Shown here piece after piece: positions 8,448 through 16,956 of a stretch of 64,000 nt of DNA. Numbering within the stretch: the first letter of the stretch is position 1; the number at the start of each line of letters is the position of its first letter. Made by a program: the position numbers and the translations under genes. Below the pieces are notes generated by a model, which did not search any database, was not told the DNA's origin, and saw nothing but the letters and a program-made list of their open reading frames with translations. The stretch is from Paracoccus spongiarum (lineage in GTDB: Bacteria; Pseudomonadota; Alphaproteobacteria; Rhodobacterales; Rhodobacteraceae), in assembly GCF_030732095.1 (NCBI RefSeq), contig NZ_JAVAMQ010000003.1, positions 62,001 through 126,000 of the forward strand, in the 5' to 3' direction.

Positions 8448-9380
8448 TCAGTCCGCATCCTCCTTTCCTCCATGTCCATAGAGGCTAGCATTCTGGTGGG
8501 CCCGATCTTGTCGCTCGAACTCGAGCGTCGAGTGCGTGATGTCAAATTCGCTCTCAAGCGCCCGCTTTATCGCGTGCTTGATGTCCTCGAGGCGATCCCA
8601 TGCATTCACCTCGACCACCACATGTGTGTCGAGCGCAGCAGCATGCTCTTCCATCTGCCAGAAATGGGCGTGGTGGATGTCAGCCACCCCGTCGATGCCA
8701 CGCATCGCGGCGACAACCGCGTCGTTGTCGATGTCCGGCGGGCTGCCGAGCATCAGGGTCCGGATCGGCCCACCGATCTCGGTCAAAGCCAAGTAGAGGA
8801 TATAGAGCGCGATGCCGATGGTGATCGCCGGATCGACCCACCGCATGTCGTAAAGGATGATCAGCGCGCCACCCACGATCACGGCGACCGATGCCAGGGC
8901 GTCCGACAGGTTGTGCAGGAAAAGGGCACGGATGTTCACGCTGCCCTTCTGCATCGAATAGGTGAGCAGCGCCGTCAGCGTGTCCACCACCAGCGCGACA
9001 CCGCCGAGGATGACCACAGTCCAGCCAGCGACCTGGGGCGGGTCGATCATCCGCATGCCGCCCTCGTAGATGAGATAGAAGCCAACGAGGATCAGCGTGG
9101 TGTAGTTGATCAGAGCGGCGACGATTTCGATGCGGCCGTAACCGAAGGTCATCCTCGCGTCAGCGGGCCGCCGCGCGATCTTGCGCGCAGCGAAGGCGAT
9201 CACGAGGGACGCCATGTCGGAGAAGTTGTGCAGCGCATCGGCGATCAGGGCGAGGCTGCCGGACAGGATGCCACCGACGATCTGGGCGACCGTCAAAAGC
9301 GCGTTCGCCCAGATCGCAATGGAAACCCGTCGGTCGCCGGACTTGGGGTCGATATGTGCGTGGCCATGGTCGTGAGACAT
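8448..9380 (-). CDS. cation diffusion facilitator (CzcD-like)
   Basis: 310-residue inner-membrane Zn/Cd/Co efflux protein of the CDF family. The N-terminus is His-rich (MSHDHGHAHIDP). Six hydrophobic segments are visible. Helices II and V carry the paired metal-site motifs ALHNFSD and FLHNLSD. The C-terminal cytoplasmic domain begins about residue 205 (GSPPDIDNDAVVAAMRGIDG). Residues HVVVEVN and HSTLEFE match the usual CzcD fold. It lies 11 bp downstream of a second, shorter CDF gene, and both are probably transcribed from the MerR-type promoter near 10150. Confidence 0.92.
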   Translation of the reverse strand: MSHDHGHAHIDPKSGDRRVSIAIWANALLTVAQIVGGILSGSLALIADALHNFSDMASLVIAFAARKIARRPADARMTFGYGRIEIVAALINYTTLILVGFYLIYEGGMRMIDPPQVAGWTVVILGGVALVVDTLTALLTYSMQKGSVNIRALFLHNLSDALASVAVIVGGALIILYDMRWVDPAITIGIALYILYLALTEIGGPIRTLMLGSPPDIDNDAVVAAMRGIDGVADIHHAHFWQMEEHAAALDTHVVVEVNAWDRLEDIKHAIKRALESEFDITHSTLEFERQDRAHQNASLYGHGGKEDAD

Positions 9381-9391
9381 CGTGTTCTCGC

Positions 9392-10012
9392 TTAAGTCTT
9401 GCCGTCATCTTGATGGACCGCCTTGTGGTGCTCGCCATGCGCGTCGCGCAGGATTTCGATACCGCCCCAGGCGGCGACGCCGGCGACCGCGATACCGACC
9501 ACCAGATCGGGCCAATTGCTGCCCAGCAACCAGACCAGACCGCCTGCGACGAGAATCCCGCCGTTCGAAATGAAGTCATTGAGACTAAATGTGTTAGCCG
9601 CTCGGACGTTCACGTCGGGATCCTCGAGCCGACCAAGGAGCCAGATGCAGATGCCATTAACGACCGCGGCAATGAGCGCCATGGAGATCATGAGCGGGCC
9701 GAGTGGTTCGGAACCGGTGTAGAAACGGCGAACGGCATCAATCAGGATACCGGCCGCGAAGATCAGCAGCAGCCCCCCCGACACGTTAGCGGCCGCACGC
9801 TTCCATTTGTCCGAACGAGACAGGGCGAAAAGGCTGATGGCGTACACGAAGCTGTCGGAGGTGTTGTCCAGACCGTTGGCGATCAGCGCACTGGAGTCGC
9901 CCAATGCACCTGTCGCAAAAAAGCCGATGGCGATGGCCGCATTCAGCAGCAGAACCGTCCAGAGCGTACGGCGCTGACGTTCATCCGGATCCTTTGGCAG
10001 TTCTTTGGTCAT
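9392..10012 (-). CDS. short CDF-family cation transporter
   Basis: 206 residues starting at ATG 10012, chosen because GGAGG lies 8 bases upstream. A longer in-frame start exists at 10081 but has no such support. It contains the transmembrane part of a CDF transporter with the metal-site-like motifs ANGLDNTSDS and FSLNDFISNGG. Metal-binding histidines are replaced by Asp/Asn, and the C-terminal cytoplasmic domain is almost absent. Such short CDF relatives accompany metal-efflux genes in this lineage. The protein ends with a His-containing tail (HGEHHKAVHQDD). Substrate is inferred from neighbours. Confidence 0.82.
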   Translation of the reverse strand: MTKELPKDPDERQRRTLWTVLLLNAAIAIGFFATGALGDSSALIANGLDNTSDSFVYAISLFALSRSDKWKRAAANVSGGLLLIFAAGILIDAVRRFYTGSEPLGPLMISMALIAAVVNGICIWLLGRLEDPDVNVRAANTFSLNDFISNGGILVAGGLVWLLGSNWPDLVVGIAVAGVAAWGGIEILRDAHGEHHKAVHQDDGKT

Positions 10013-10135
10013 CAGGTTCGCCTCCGTTCGTGCTGGCCGTCGGATCAAGGCGGCCTCATTTGCCCTGCATGCGCAAGCCACTCGATCCCCGCCAGAAAAG
10101 AGGCAGCTTGCTGCCCAAGAATCGGCCGAGAGGCA

Positions 10136-10165
10136 GTTCTAGTTCCTCTAGTCACTAGAGATCAA
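10136..10165 (-). promoter_or_regulatory. MerR-type promoter/operator for the CDF genes
   Basis: On the minus strand, -35 TTGATC (10165-10160) and -10 TAGAAC (10141-10136) are separated by 18 bp and overlap a perfect interrupted palindrome, CTCTAGT-C-ACTAGAG at 10146-10160. Long spacers with a centred dyad are typical of MerR-family targets. The same dyad with two changes is found at 10971-10985, so the nearby MerR-family regulator probably controls both. Confidence 0.6.
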
Positions 10166-10186
10166 GGGCTGCGCGTGGATTTATGT

Positions 10187-10522
10187 CTAGACGCCGCGCG
10201 GGGCGAGCAGGATCAGGGCCGCGCCCGCAAGGCAAACGACGCCGCCTGTGAGATCCCAGCGGTCGGGTCGCTCGCCTTCGGCCAGCCACATCCAGAGCAC
10301 GGACGCCACGATGTAGACGCCCCCGTAGGCTGCGTAGGCGCGCCCGGCGAAGGCCGAGTCGATCTGCGCCAGGAGCCAGCCAAAGGCGATCAGGCTCGCA
10401 ACGCCTGGAACCAGCCAAACCGCTGAGGCGCCGAGGCGCCACCAAGCCCAGATCGCGAAACAGCCCGCAATTTCCGCCAGAGCCGCGGCGGCATAGATCG
10501 CCAGGGTCGGCAGCGCCGTCAT
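10187..10522 (-). CDS. ynfA: YnfA-family small membrane protein
   Basis: 111 residues, four hydrophobic helices covering nearly the whole chain. The family pattern is recognisable: [20 protein letters not shown] near the N-terminus, [19 protein letters not shown] in the middle and an LTG....[10 protein letters not shown] end. YnfA (UPF0060) proteins are small-multidrug-resistance-like inner-membrane proteins, and some are linked to drug or metal efflux. Start is the ATG of an ATGA overlap with the MerR-family gene, so the regulator and this protein are translationally coupled. Confidence 0.88.
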   Translation of the reverse strand: MTALPTLAIYAAAALAEIAGCFAIWAWWRLGASAVWLVPGVASLIAFGWLLAQIDSAFAGRAYAAYGGVYIVASVLWMWLAEGERPDRWDLTGGVVCLAGAALILLAPRGV

Positions 10523-10953
10523 TCGGCGGCCCCGGACGTCCTGTGGTCTTGCGCGCAATGTGAATGATCGCTCAGCACCTCGATCACGCGGCAGTCGGCC
10601 ACGGTGCCCTGTGCGCACTGCGCGATCATGCGCTCGAGCTCTGCCTTCAGCGCCGTGAGCCGCGCGATCCGGGCCTTGACGGCGGTGAGCTGTTTCTTCG
10701 CGATGACGTCGGCGGCTGCGCAGGATTGATCGGGCTCATCGGAGAGGCTCAGAAGGTCCCGGATAGCGTCCAGCGGAAACCCAAGCTCGCGCGCGTGGCG
10801 GATGAACGCCAGCCGATCCAGCGCCGAATCCCCATAGAGCCGCTGGTTTCCGGCGCTGCGCTCCGGCTCCGGCAGGAGCCCGATCTGCTCGTAGTAGCGG
10901 ATCGTCGGAACCTTTACGCCGGCCGCCTCACCCAATTTTCCGATGGTGAGCAT
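10519..10953 (-). CDS. MerR-family metal-responsive regulator
   Basis: 144 residues. The N-terminal winged helix ([20 protein letters not shown], then [20 protein letters not shown]) is a standard MerR domain. A long dimerisation helix follows, and then a cysteine-bearing metal loop (QSCAAA near residue 80 and CAQGTVADC near 113-121). Cysteine spacing resembles CadR/PbrR/ZntR-type sensors of Cd, Pb or Zn. It is divergent from the P-type ATPase gene and co-operonic with ynfA. It probably activates the two long-spacer promoters at 10965-10995 and 10136-10165. The metal cannot be assigned from sequence alone. Confidence 0.88.
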   Translation of the reverse strand: MLTIGKLGEAAGVKVPTIRYYEQIGLLPEPERSAGNQRLYGDSALDRLAFIRHARELGFPLDAIRDLLSLSDEPDQSCAAADVIAKKQLTAVKARIARLTALKAELERMIAQCAQGTVADCRVIEVLSDHSHCAQDHRTSGAAE

Positions 10954-10964
10954 CAGATTGCCTC

Positions 10965-10995
10965 TTGAAGCTATAGCTACTAGAGACCTTACATT
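10965..10995 (+). promoter_or_regulatory. MerR-type promoter of the P-type ATPase gene
   Basis: -35 TTGAAG (10965-10970) and -10 TACATT (10990-10995) are separated by exactly 19 bp, the long spacer that MerR-family activators correct by DNA twisting. The dyad CTATAGCTACTAGAG (10971-10985) lies in the spacer. It faces the ATPase gene and lies just upstream of the divergent regulator gene. Confidence 0.75.
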
Positions 10996-11044
10996 CCCGA
11001 CTCAGTAAATACAACGTCGCCCGCTGGGCGGGTGGAAGGGCGTG

Positions 11045-11782
11045 ATGACAGCGAGCGACAGTGCAACCTACGAGTGGACGGTTTCCGGGATGGACTGTGC
11101 GTCCTGCGCCAACAAGGTCCGGGGTGCGGTCGAACGCTTGCCGGGCGTGAGGGACGTCGACGTGGCGCTTATGACTGAGCGGCTTCGGCTAACCCTCGAC
11201 GACGGGCAGACGCCGCGCGATCAGATCGAGGCGACCGTCAAGCGGCTCGGCTACGGGATCGCAGCGAAAGGATCGAGCCCCGACCGAAAACGCTTCGTGC
11301 TGCCGGAGGGCGAGCAAGCGTCCCGTGCGGACCGCTCGCGGGATGGCGCAGGACTCGAGCCCGACACTGCATCGACAGAGCCCGAGACCGGCCCTGCGCC
11401 CGGTTCGCGTTGGTATCGAACTGCGAAGGGCAGACTGGTGATCGGCACCGGGCTCCTCCTCGCGGCGGCATGGGCCGTGAAACTGCTCGCTTCCCAGGAC
11501 GTGGCGACCTGGGCATTCGTCCTCGCCACGCTCATCGGGGTTGCGCCAATCGCGCGCCGCGCCGTGGCGTCCGCCCGAGCGGGTATGCCGTTCACGATCG
11601 AGATGCTGATGACCATCGCCGCCACCGGCGCGCTCGTCATCAATGCAGCAGAAGAAGCGGCGCTGGTCGTCTTCCTCTTCGCTGTTGGGGAGGTTCTCGA
11701 AGGCGTGGCGGCGAACAAGGCGCGCGACGGGATCCGGGCGCTCGCTCGCCTGGTGCCGAAGACTGCGCTCCTCGAGATCGGC
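11045..11782 (+). pseudogene. heavy-metal P-type ATPase, truncated by the IS
   Basis: N-terminal third of a Zn/Cd/Pb-transporting P1B ATPase. It has an HMA domain with the metal site GMDCASC (about residues 16-22), a variable linker (to about 125), then the first transmembrane helices and VGEVLEGVAANKARDGIRAL leading into the actuator domain. The sequence breaks at residue about 246, exactly at the left end of the IS21 element. The phosphorylation DKTG, CPC/SPC helix and ATP-binding domain are absent, and the remaining gene does not resume on the other side of the IS. Read-through would add 31 unrelated residues before a stop at 11875. ATG 11045 is favoured over GTG 11042 by spacing to GGAAGGG. 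Confidence 0.9.
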
Positions 11783-11929
11783 TGTCAACGGCGGTGCAAT
11801 ATCCGGCCACGCGGCGGAGTAAAATCCGGCCACGCGGCGGTGACCGGCGCCATGGCGCGCGCGCTTACCAGATAGCTGGCGCGTGCCATGGCGCATTGGC
11901 CCCTTGGGCCAAAACAGCACCATCTGATT

Positions 11930-12694
11930 TCAGGACTTTTGTTGCTGCTTTCGGGCAGTGCTGTTGGCGAGACGATAACTCTCGCCGTTCATCTCGAGGA
12001 TGCTGACGTGATGGGTCAGCCTGTCGAGCAGTGCGCCGGTGAGGCGCTCGGAGCCGAAGGTCTCGGTCCATTCATCGAAGGGCAGATTGCTGGTAATCAA
12101 GGTCGCGCCGCGCTCGTAACGTTGCGAGATCAGCTCGAACAACAATTCGGCGCCGGTCTTGGACAGCGGCACAAAGCCCAGTTCGTCGATGATCAGCAAC
12201 TTGTAACCGGCCATTTGCTTCTGAAAGCGAAGCAGACGGCGCTCGTCGCGGGCCTCCATCATCTCACTGACCAGGCTCGCGGCAGTGGTGAAGCCCACGG
12301 AGAGCCCCTTCTGACAAGCCGCCAGTCCGAGGCCAAGGGCGATATGCGTCTTGCCCGTGCCACTTGGGCCGAGGGCAATGACGTTCTCGCGACGGTCGAT
12401 CCATTCGCAGCGGGCCAGTTCCAGCACCTGCATCTTGTTGAGCTTCGGAATGGCGCTGAAGTCGAAGCTGTCGAGGCTTTTGACCGCGGGGAATTTGGCG
12501 GCCTTGATGCGGCGCTCGACCATCCGCCGCTCCCGGTCAATCAGCTCCAGTTCGACGAGGCGGGCAAGGTAGCGGACATGGTCCATGCCTTCGGCCGCGC
12601 ATTGCCGGGCCAGCTTCTGATGTTCGCGCAGGAATGTTGGCAGCTTCAGGGCCTTGAGGTGATGGGTGAGCAGGATTTCCGGGGCGTCGTTCAT
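11930..12694 (-). CDS. istB: IS21-family ATP-binding transposition protein IstB
   Basis: 254 residues, DnaC/IstB-like AAA+ ATPase. Walker A GPSGTGKTH (about 108-116) and Walker B LLIIDELGF are visible, plus a C-terminal arginine-rich region. IstB assembles on target DNA and stimulates the IstA transposase. The start ATG overlaps the istA stop (ATGA, 12691-12694). It appears intact. Confidence 0.95.
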   Translation of the reverse strand: MNDAPEILLTHHLKALKLPTFLREHQKLARQCAAEGMDHVRYLARLVELELIDRERRMVERRIKAAKFPAVKSLDSFDFSAIPKLNKMQVLELARCEWIDRRENVIALGPSGTGKTHIALGLGLAACQKGLSVGFTTAASLVSEMMEARDERRLLRFQKQMAGYKLLIIDELGFVPLSKTGAELLFELISQRYERGATLITSNLPFDEWTETFGSERLTGALLDRLTHHVSILEMNGESYRLANSTARKQQQKS

Positions 12695-14187
12695 GCCGCG
12701 TCCTCTGCATCGCTCGACAGCAGCCGCATATAGGACCCGGGCCTGGTCTTATCGACTGTCGTCCGCGGCAGATAGGGATAGCAGTCCAGGTCCAGCCGGG
12801 GCGGACGGTGTTCAACACGGCAAAGCAGCAGGTGCTTTACGGCGTCAAAGCCGATCGCGCCCATCTGAAGCGCCTGCTTTACCGCGGCATGCAGGTCAGC
12901 CAGATCGAAGGTCTCGAGCAACCGCAGGACCTGGACGTATTCGCGTCGGCCATGCCGGTTCATGCGAGCTTCCATCAGCCGGCGCAACGTTGCGAACTCC
13001 TCGGGAAGCTCCCAACCTTGCAACGGCGCGGCCTGATCAAATGCGTTGAGCTTCTGCTCCAGCAGCGGCAGGTAGTGGATCGGGTTGAAGATGAGTTCAT
13101 CGCGATCCCAGCACCGGGGATGGCGGGCAATGACTTCGCCCCGACAGCCAATCACCACGTCATGGACATAAGCCCGGATCCAGACATCCTGATGGGCAAA
13201 GGCGACCGGCACCGAGTAGTCATTGGTCTTGTAGCGCACGAGCGATTGCGACGAGACGCGGCCGGTGTCCTGATCGCAGGCGTCAAAGGGTGAAGCAGGC
13301 AAGGATCGCATCTCTGCCAGATCGCGCTGCTGCCGCTCGCCGATCGTTTCGCCCTCACCGCGCAGGACATCCTGCTGGCGCTTGCGGCATTGCTCCTCCA
13401 GCCAGAGGTTGAACGCCTCCCAGGTCGCGAACTCGGGGAGCGGCACCATGAAGTTGCGGCGGCAATAGCCCACCAGGCCCTCGACATTCCCCTTGTCGTT
13501 GCCTTTGCCGGGGCGGCCATAGCGATCCCGGATCAGGTAATGGGATAGAAACCCGCTGAACAGGGCGGCCCGCTTGCGGGTGCCATCGGGCAGGATCTTC
13601 GCCACCAGGCACCGGTCGTTGTCATAGACAATCGACTGGGGGACCGCCCCAAAGAAGGCAAAGGCGTGGATATGGCCGTCCACCCAGGCCTCGGCCACAG
13701 CCGCCGGATAGGCGCGGACGTAACAGGCGTCGCTGTGCGGCAGATCCAGAACAAAGAAGTGGGCCTTCTGCTCGACACCGCCGATCCTGACCATCGCCTC
13801 GCCGAAGTCAGCCTGCGCATGGCCCGGGGGATGCGCCAGCGGCACGAACACTTCCTGGCCCCGCCGTTCCCGCTCCCGAATGTAGTCCTTGATGATCGTG
13901 TAGCCGCCGGTGAACCCGCATTCGTCACGCAGCCGGTCGAACACCCGCTTCGCGGTGTGCCGCTGCTTCCGCGGCATGGAGCGATCCGCCTCAAGCCAGC
14001 CCTCAATGATCGGGATAAAGGGATCAAGCTTCGGCCGCCTGACCTCGGCCGTCCGCCGGTAGCCCGGTGGCACCGAGAACGTCATCATCTTCGCAACCGT
14101 ATCACGGGAGATGTTGAAGGCCTTCGCCGCCTGACGCTGGCTCATGCCTGCCGCGCAGGCCTGGCGAACCCTGAGATATAGTTCCAC
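12691..14187 (-). CDS. istA: IS21-family transposase IstA
   Basis: 498 residues. An N-terminal helix-turn-helix (GMSQRQAAKAFNISRDTVAK) is followed by an rve/DDE catalytic core with Asp in AQADFGEA, Asp in IVYDND and Glu in KGNVEGLVGYCRRNF, giving the DDE set. A C-terminal beta-barrel-like domain follows (YSVPVAFAHQDVWIRAYV). Length is normal for IstA, and no frameshift was seen. The start lies 120 bp inside the right end. Confidence 0.95.
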   Translation of the reverse strand: MELYLRVRQACAAGMSQRQAAKAFNISRDTVAKMMTFSVPPGYRRTAEVRRPKLDPFIPIIEGWLEADRSMPRKQRHTAKRVFDRLRDECGFTGGYTIIKDYIRERERRGQEVFVPLAHPPGHAQADFGEAMVRIGGVEQKAHFFVLDLPHSDACYVRAYPAAVAEAWVDGHIHAFAFFGAVPQSIVYDNDRCLVAKILPDGTRKRAALFSGFLSHYLIRDRYGRPGKGNDKGNVEGLVGYCRRNFMVPLPEFATWEAFNLWLEEQCRKRQQDVLRGEGETIGERQQRDLAEMRSLPASPFDACDQDTGRVSSQSLVRYKTNDYSVPVAFAHQDVWIRAYVHDVVIGCRGEVIARHPRCWDRDELIFNPIHYLPLLEQKLNAFDQAAPLQGWELPEEFATLRRLMEARMNRHGRREYVQVLRLLETFDLADLHAAVKQALQMGAIGFDAVKHLLLCRVEHRPPRLDLDCYPYLPRTTVDKTRPGSYMRLLSSDAEDAA

Positions 14188-14284
14188 GCTGAAAATCCTC
14201 GCGCCCTCCCTGCTGTCGCAGAAAGGGAAAGGGTGGACGACTTTTACGCCGCCCGCAGCAGCTCCATGCCGCCGCTTCCGTGGC

Positions 14285-14632
14285 CTAATTTCTCACCGCC
14301 GTTCTCAGCCATCCGTTCAGCACCACGAGCGCGAGAATGACCAGCGGCGGGATGGCGTGGCCGAGTTCGCCATGCAGCAGTACAGTCGCTGCGGCTGCTG
14401 CCATGATCCCGGCTCCTAAGAGACTTCCCGAAAGGCGCGTCCGTGGGATCGCGATCAGCGCGGCCGCACTCCATTCCAGAATACCGGTCAGATAGGGAAA
14501 CCAGTTGGGATAGCCCCACCGGTCGTAGTCGGCACGGATCTCTGGGCTGGCGAAGATGTTCAGGATGCCGCCGAGTAGAAAAAACGCGGCAAGGGCGCCG
14601 GCGAAGATGTGGCGCCAGGGAATGTTGGCCAT
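14285..14632 (-). CDS. DoxX-family membrane protein with IS-derived C-terminus
   Basis: 115 residues with four hydrophobic helices. FAGALAAFFLLGGILNIFAS and GILEWSAAALIAIPRTR fit the DoxX/DoxX-like family of small inner-membrane proteins, whose members are often next to redox genes. The last six or seven residues (RTAVRN) and the TAG stop are encoded by the right terminus of the IS21 element (ending at 14307), so the native C-terminus has been replaced. Because helices I-IV are present it may still fold. It heads a minus-strand group with flavin reductase and ferredoxin upstream. Confidence 0.8.
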   Translation of the reverse strand: MANIPWRHIFAGALAAFFLLGGILNIFASPEIRADYDRWGYPNWFPYLTGILEWSAAALIAIPRTRLSGSLLGAGIMAAAAATVLLHGELGHAIPPLVILALVVLNGWLRTAVRN

Positions 14633-14674
14633 GGGATGATCTCCGTTTCACTTTTGCGGGTCGGGTCCCCCCGG

Positions 14675-15193
14675 TCAGAGCGGGCGGACCGTGCTGAAGC
14701 GGCGATCGTGCCAGACCAGCGGGCGGCGGACATCGGCGAGGTCGATGCGGTTGGGGTGTCCGACAAAGAGCACGTGATCTGCGGTCTCGATCTCGCCGGC
14801 AAGCTTGCAATCTATCGCGACCATGGCGCCGCGCAGGCGCGGATGACCCGAAGGCCACGCCGTCCAGGCGCCATGGTCGAAGCGGCGCTCGGCCGCGACC
14901 GACCCGGCAAAGGCCTCGGCCACGGACTGCTGGTCCGCCTGCAGCATGGCGAAAGAGAAGCCGCCCCGCGCGCGGATCAGGCTCGCCAGGTGTGCGCCGG
15001 CGTCGACCGAGACTAGGAGGGACGGCGGATCGACGGCCAGCGACAGGGCAGCCGTCACCGTGCGCCCGACGCGCGTCTCTCCGTCGGCCGCAGTCACCAC
15101 GCACGCCGTGGCGGCCAGCGCCGCCATGGCTTCGCGGAAGGCGCGCTGTGTCTCGTCCATGGTGTCGGTCGTCGGGAAGTTACTTGCAATCAT
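14675..15193 (-). CDS. flavin reductase family protein
   Basis: 172 residues of the flavin reductase-like FMN-binding split-barrel fold. Recognisable segments are [77 protein letters not shown] and PLVWHDRRF. Such proteins supply reduced FMN to a partner monooxygenase or reduce flavin with NAD(P)H. The ATG overlaps the ferredoxin stop by ATGA (15190-15193), which suggests a redox chain of ferredoxin, flavin and an unidentified acceptor. Confidence 0.88.
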   Translation of the reverse strand: MIASNFPTTDTMDETQRAFREAMAALAATACVVTAADGETRVGRTVTAALSLAVDPPSLLVSVDAGAHLASLIRARGGFSFAMLQADQQSVAEAFAGSVAAERRFDHGAWTAWPSGHPRLRGAMVAIDCKLAGEIETADHVLFVGHPNRIDLADVRRPLVWHDRRFSTVRPL

Positions 15194-15534
15194 GACGTTT
15201 CCTTCTGCCCCGGCTCCGGCGAGAAATGCGTCTGCAGCTTGTTCGGCACGCCGTCCATCGCATCGGCGTTAGCGGGCGGTGCGCCGCGTTCCGTGATCAC
15301 GGGCCACATCTCAGCATATTTCCTGTTGAATTCGACCCACCTGTCCATTTCCGGCTCTGTATCCGGGCGGATCGCGTCGGCGGGGCACTCTGGTTCGCAG
15401 ACGCCGCAGTCGATGCACTCGTCGGGGTGGATGACCAGCGTGTTCTCGCCCTCGTAGAAGCAATCGACGGGGCAGACCTCGACGCAATCCATGTATTTGC
15501 AGGCGATGCAGTTCTCGGTGACGACGTAGGTCAT
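15190..15534 (-). CDS. fdxA: seven-iron ferredoxin FdxA
   Basis: 114 residues. The [3Fe-4S] and [4Fe-4S] cysteine pattern is complete ([18 protein letters not shown] and [16 protein letters not shown]), followed by the C-terminal extension with [13 protein letters not shown] typical of proteobacterial FdxA. It is a soluble low-potential electron carrier. It is translationally coupled to the flavin reductase downstream. Confidence 0.96.
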   Translation of the reverse strand: MTYVVTENCIACKYMDCVEVCPVDCFYEGENTLVIHPDECIDCGVCEPECPADAIRPDTEPEMDRWVEFNRKYAEMWPVITERGAPPANADAMDGVPNKLQTHFSPEPGQKETS

Positions 15535-15599
15535 TGTGCGCTTCCGGCTTTAGCGGACGGCCGCCGCGCACGAAGGCGCGGCAGCCCGAAGGACGCCGA

Positions 15600-16202
15600 T
15601 CAGGCGAGGTTCGCTTCGGCGAATTCGTAGTTCGCCAACTTGTCCAGGAAGTTCGTCACGTAGTCCGGCCGCCGGTTGCGGAAGTCGACGTAATAGCTGT
15701 GCTCCCATACATCGAGGCCGAGCAGCGCAGTGCCCTCGCCGGTGGCCAAGGGGTTCACGCCATTCGGCGTCTTGGTCACCGCCAGCGTGCCGTCGTCCTT
15801 CTGAATCAGCCAGGCCCAGCCCGAGCCGAACTGGCCAACGGCCGCGGCCTTGAACGCGTCCTTGAACTGCTCGACCGAGCCGAAATCCGCATTCAGCTTC
15901 GATTCCAGCGTGCCGGGGATGCCGCCGCCGGCGGGCGACAGGGCGTTCCAGAAATGGATGTGGTTCCAGTGTTGGCCGGCTTGGTCGAAGATGCCGGCGC
16001 GCGCCTCGTCGCCGTAGGTCGCGGTCACGATCTCTTCCAGCGACTTGCCTTGCAGATCGGCGTTCTTCTCGACGAACCCGTTCAGCGCGGTCACGTAGGC
16101 TTGGTGGTGCTTGTCGTGGTGCAGCTCCAGCGTTTCCTGGCTCATGCCGCGCTCGGCCAGAGCGGAATGGGCATAGTTCAGGGCGGGCAGTTCGAAGGCC
16201 AT
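15600..16202 (-). CDS. sodB: superoxide dismutase, Fe/Mn type
   Basis: 200 residues from ATG 16202, which has AAGGAG upstream; an in-frame extension further upstream is not supported. Metal ligands are visible in LHHDKHH (about 28), QHWNHIHFW (about 77) and DVWEHSYYVDF (about 164-174). GQFGSGWAWL is typical of the iron form. It converts superoxide to peroxide and oxygen in the cytoplasm. It is divergent from a SufR-like iron-sulfur regulator, a plausible controller. Confidence 0.95.
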   Translation of the reverse strand: MAFELPALNYAHSALAERGMSQETLELHHDKHHQAYVTALNGFVEKNADLQGKSLEEIVTATYGDEARAGIFDQAGQHWNHIHFWNALSPAGGGIPGTLESKLNADFGSVEQFKDAFKAAAVGQFGSGWAWLIQKDDGTLAVTKTPNGVNPLATGEGTALLGLDVWEHSYYVDFRNRRPDYVTNFLDKLANYEFAEANLA

Positions 16203-16290
16203 CGGATGTCTCCTTTTCGCGCCGGAGGTTGCGCCACAAGGCGCCGTCCGGTAATTTAACAAGTGAGAACTTTGAAAAATCGAGGGCAAT

Positions 16291-16956
16291 ATGTCAAGGG
16301 ACGACTTGGAAAATGCGGCGTGGTCGCCCCGCGCCCCTCCCGAGCGCATTCTGATGACGCTCAAGATGAAGGGAGAGCTGACCTCGGCGCAGGTCGGCAC
16401 CGAACTGGGCATCACCGGCGAGGCGGCGCGGCAGCAACTTCTGCGGCTGGCCGAGGACGGGCTGGTGCGCGACGAACGCCGCGCCGCCGGACGCGGCCGG
16501 CCAGCCGTGTATTGGCACCTGACCGGCAAGGGCCAGGCGCGGTTCCCCGACACCCACGCGGCCCTGACGGTGGACATCCTTCGCAGCATCTCCGAGGTGC
16601 TGGGCGAAGATGCGGTGGACCGGATCATCGGCGCGCGGGAAACTACAACTCAGGCGCTGTACCGGCAGGCGATGGCCGATTGCGACACGTTGCAGCAACG
16701 CGTCGCTCGGCTGGCCGAGCTGCGAACCGCCGAGGGATACATGGCCCGGGCCGAGGAAGGGCCTGGCGGCGAGATGATCCTGACGGAAAACCATTGCCCG
16801 ATCTGCGCCGCGGCGACCTTCTGCCAAGGCTTCTGCCGGGCAGAAAAGGCCGTGTTCGAAGCCGTTCTGGGCGAAAACGCCACCGTCGAACGGCGCGAAC
16901 ATATCGTCAGCGGCGGCCGCCGCTGTACCTACGTGATAAGCGAGACGCTGACATGA
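16291..16956 (+). CDS. SufR-like iron-sulfur regulator
   Basis: 221 residues. The N-terminal winged helix (GELTSAQVGTELGITGEAAR, then QQLLRLAEDGLV and a GRGRPAVYW wing) is followed by a long helical middle. A C-terminal cysteine cluster CPICAAATFCQGFC (CX2CX5CX3C, about 171-184) probably binds an Fe-S cluster as in SufR-type repressors. It is divergent from sodB and coupled by ATGA to a globin gene, so control of oxidative or nitrosative stress genes is likely. The short divergent region (16203-16290) contains CAAGTGAGAACTTTG, a weak dyad that could be its site. Confidence 0.82.
   Translation: MSRDDLENAAWSPRAPPERILMTLKMKGELTSAQVGTELGITGEAARQQLLRLAEDGLVRDERRAAGRGRPAVYWHLTGKGQARFPDTHAALTVDILRSISEVLGEDAVDRIIGARETTTQALYRQAMADCDTLQQRVARLAELRTAEGYMARAEEGPGGEMILTENHCPICAAATFCQGFCRAEKAVFEAVLGENATVERREHIVSGGRRCTYVISETLT

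Larger units (their letters stand above)
11783..14307 (-). mobile_element. IS21-family insertion sequence
   Basis: About 2.5 kb with istA and istB on the minus strand. The ends are imperfect inverted repeats: TGTCAACGGCGGTG at 11783 and, on the other strand, TGAGAACGGCGGTG ending at 14307, followed in each by a GGCCAC...GGCGG block. The left end carries two 17-bp direct copies of ATCCGGCCACGCGGCGG (11801-11817, 11824-11840), the multiple terminal repeats usual for this family. The flanks GATCGGC and GCCATCC do not form a target duplication, and they belong to different genes. This implies a deletion or rearrangement next to the IS after insertion. Confidence 0.9.

Noticed and set aside
11776..14313. 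Target-site duplication of the IS21 element.
   Set aside because: Flanks (GATCGGC and GCCATCC) show no direct repeat of 4-8 bp, and belong to different genes.
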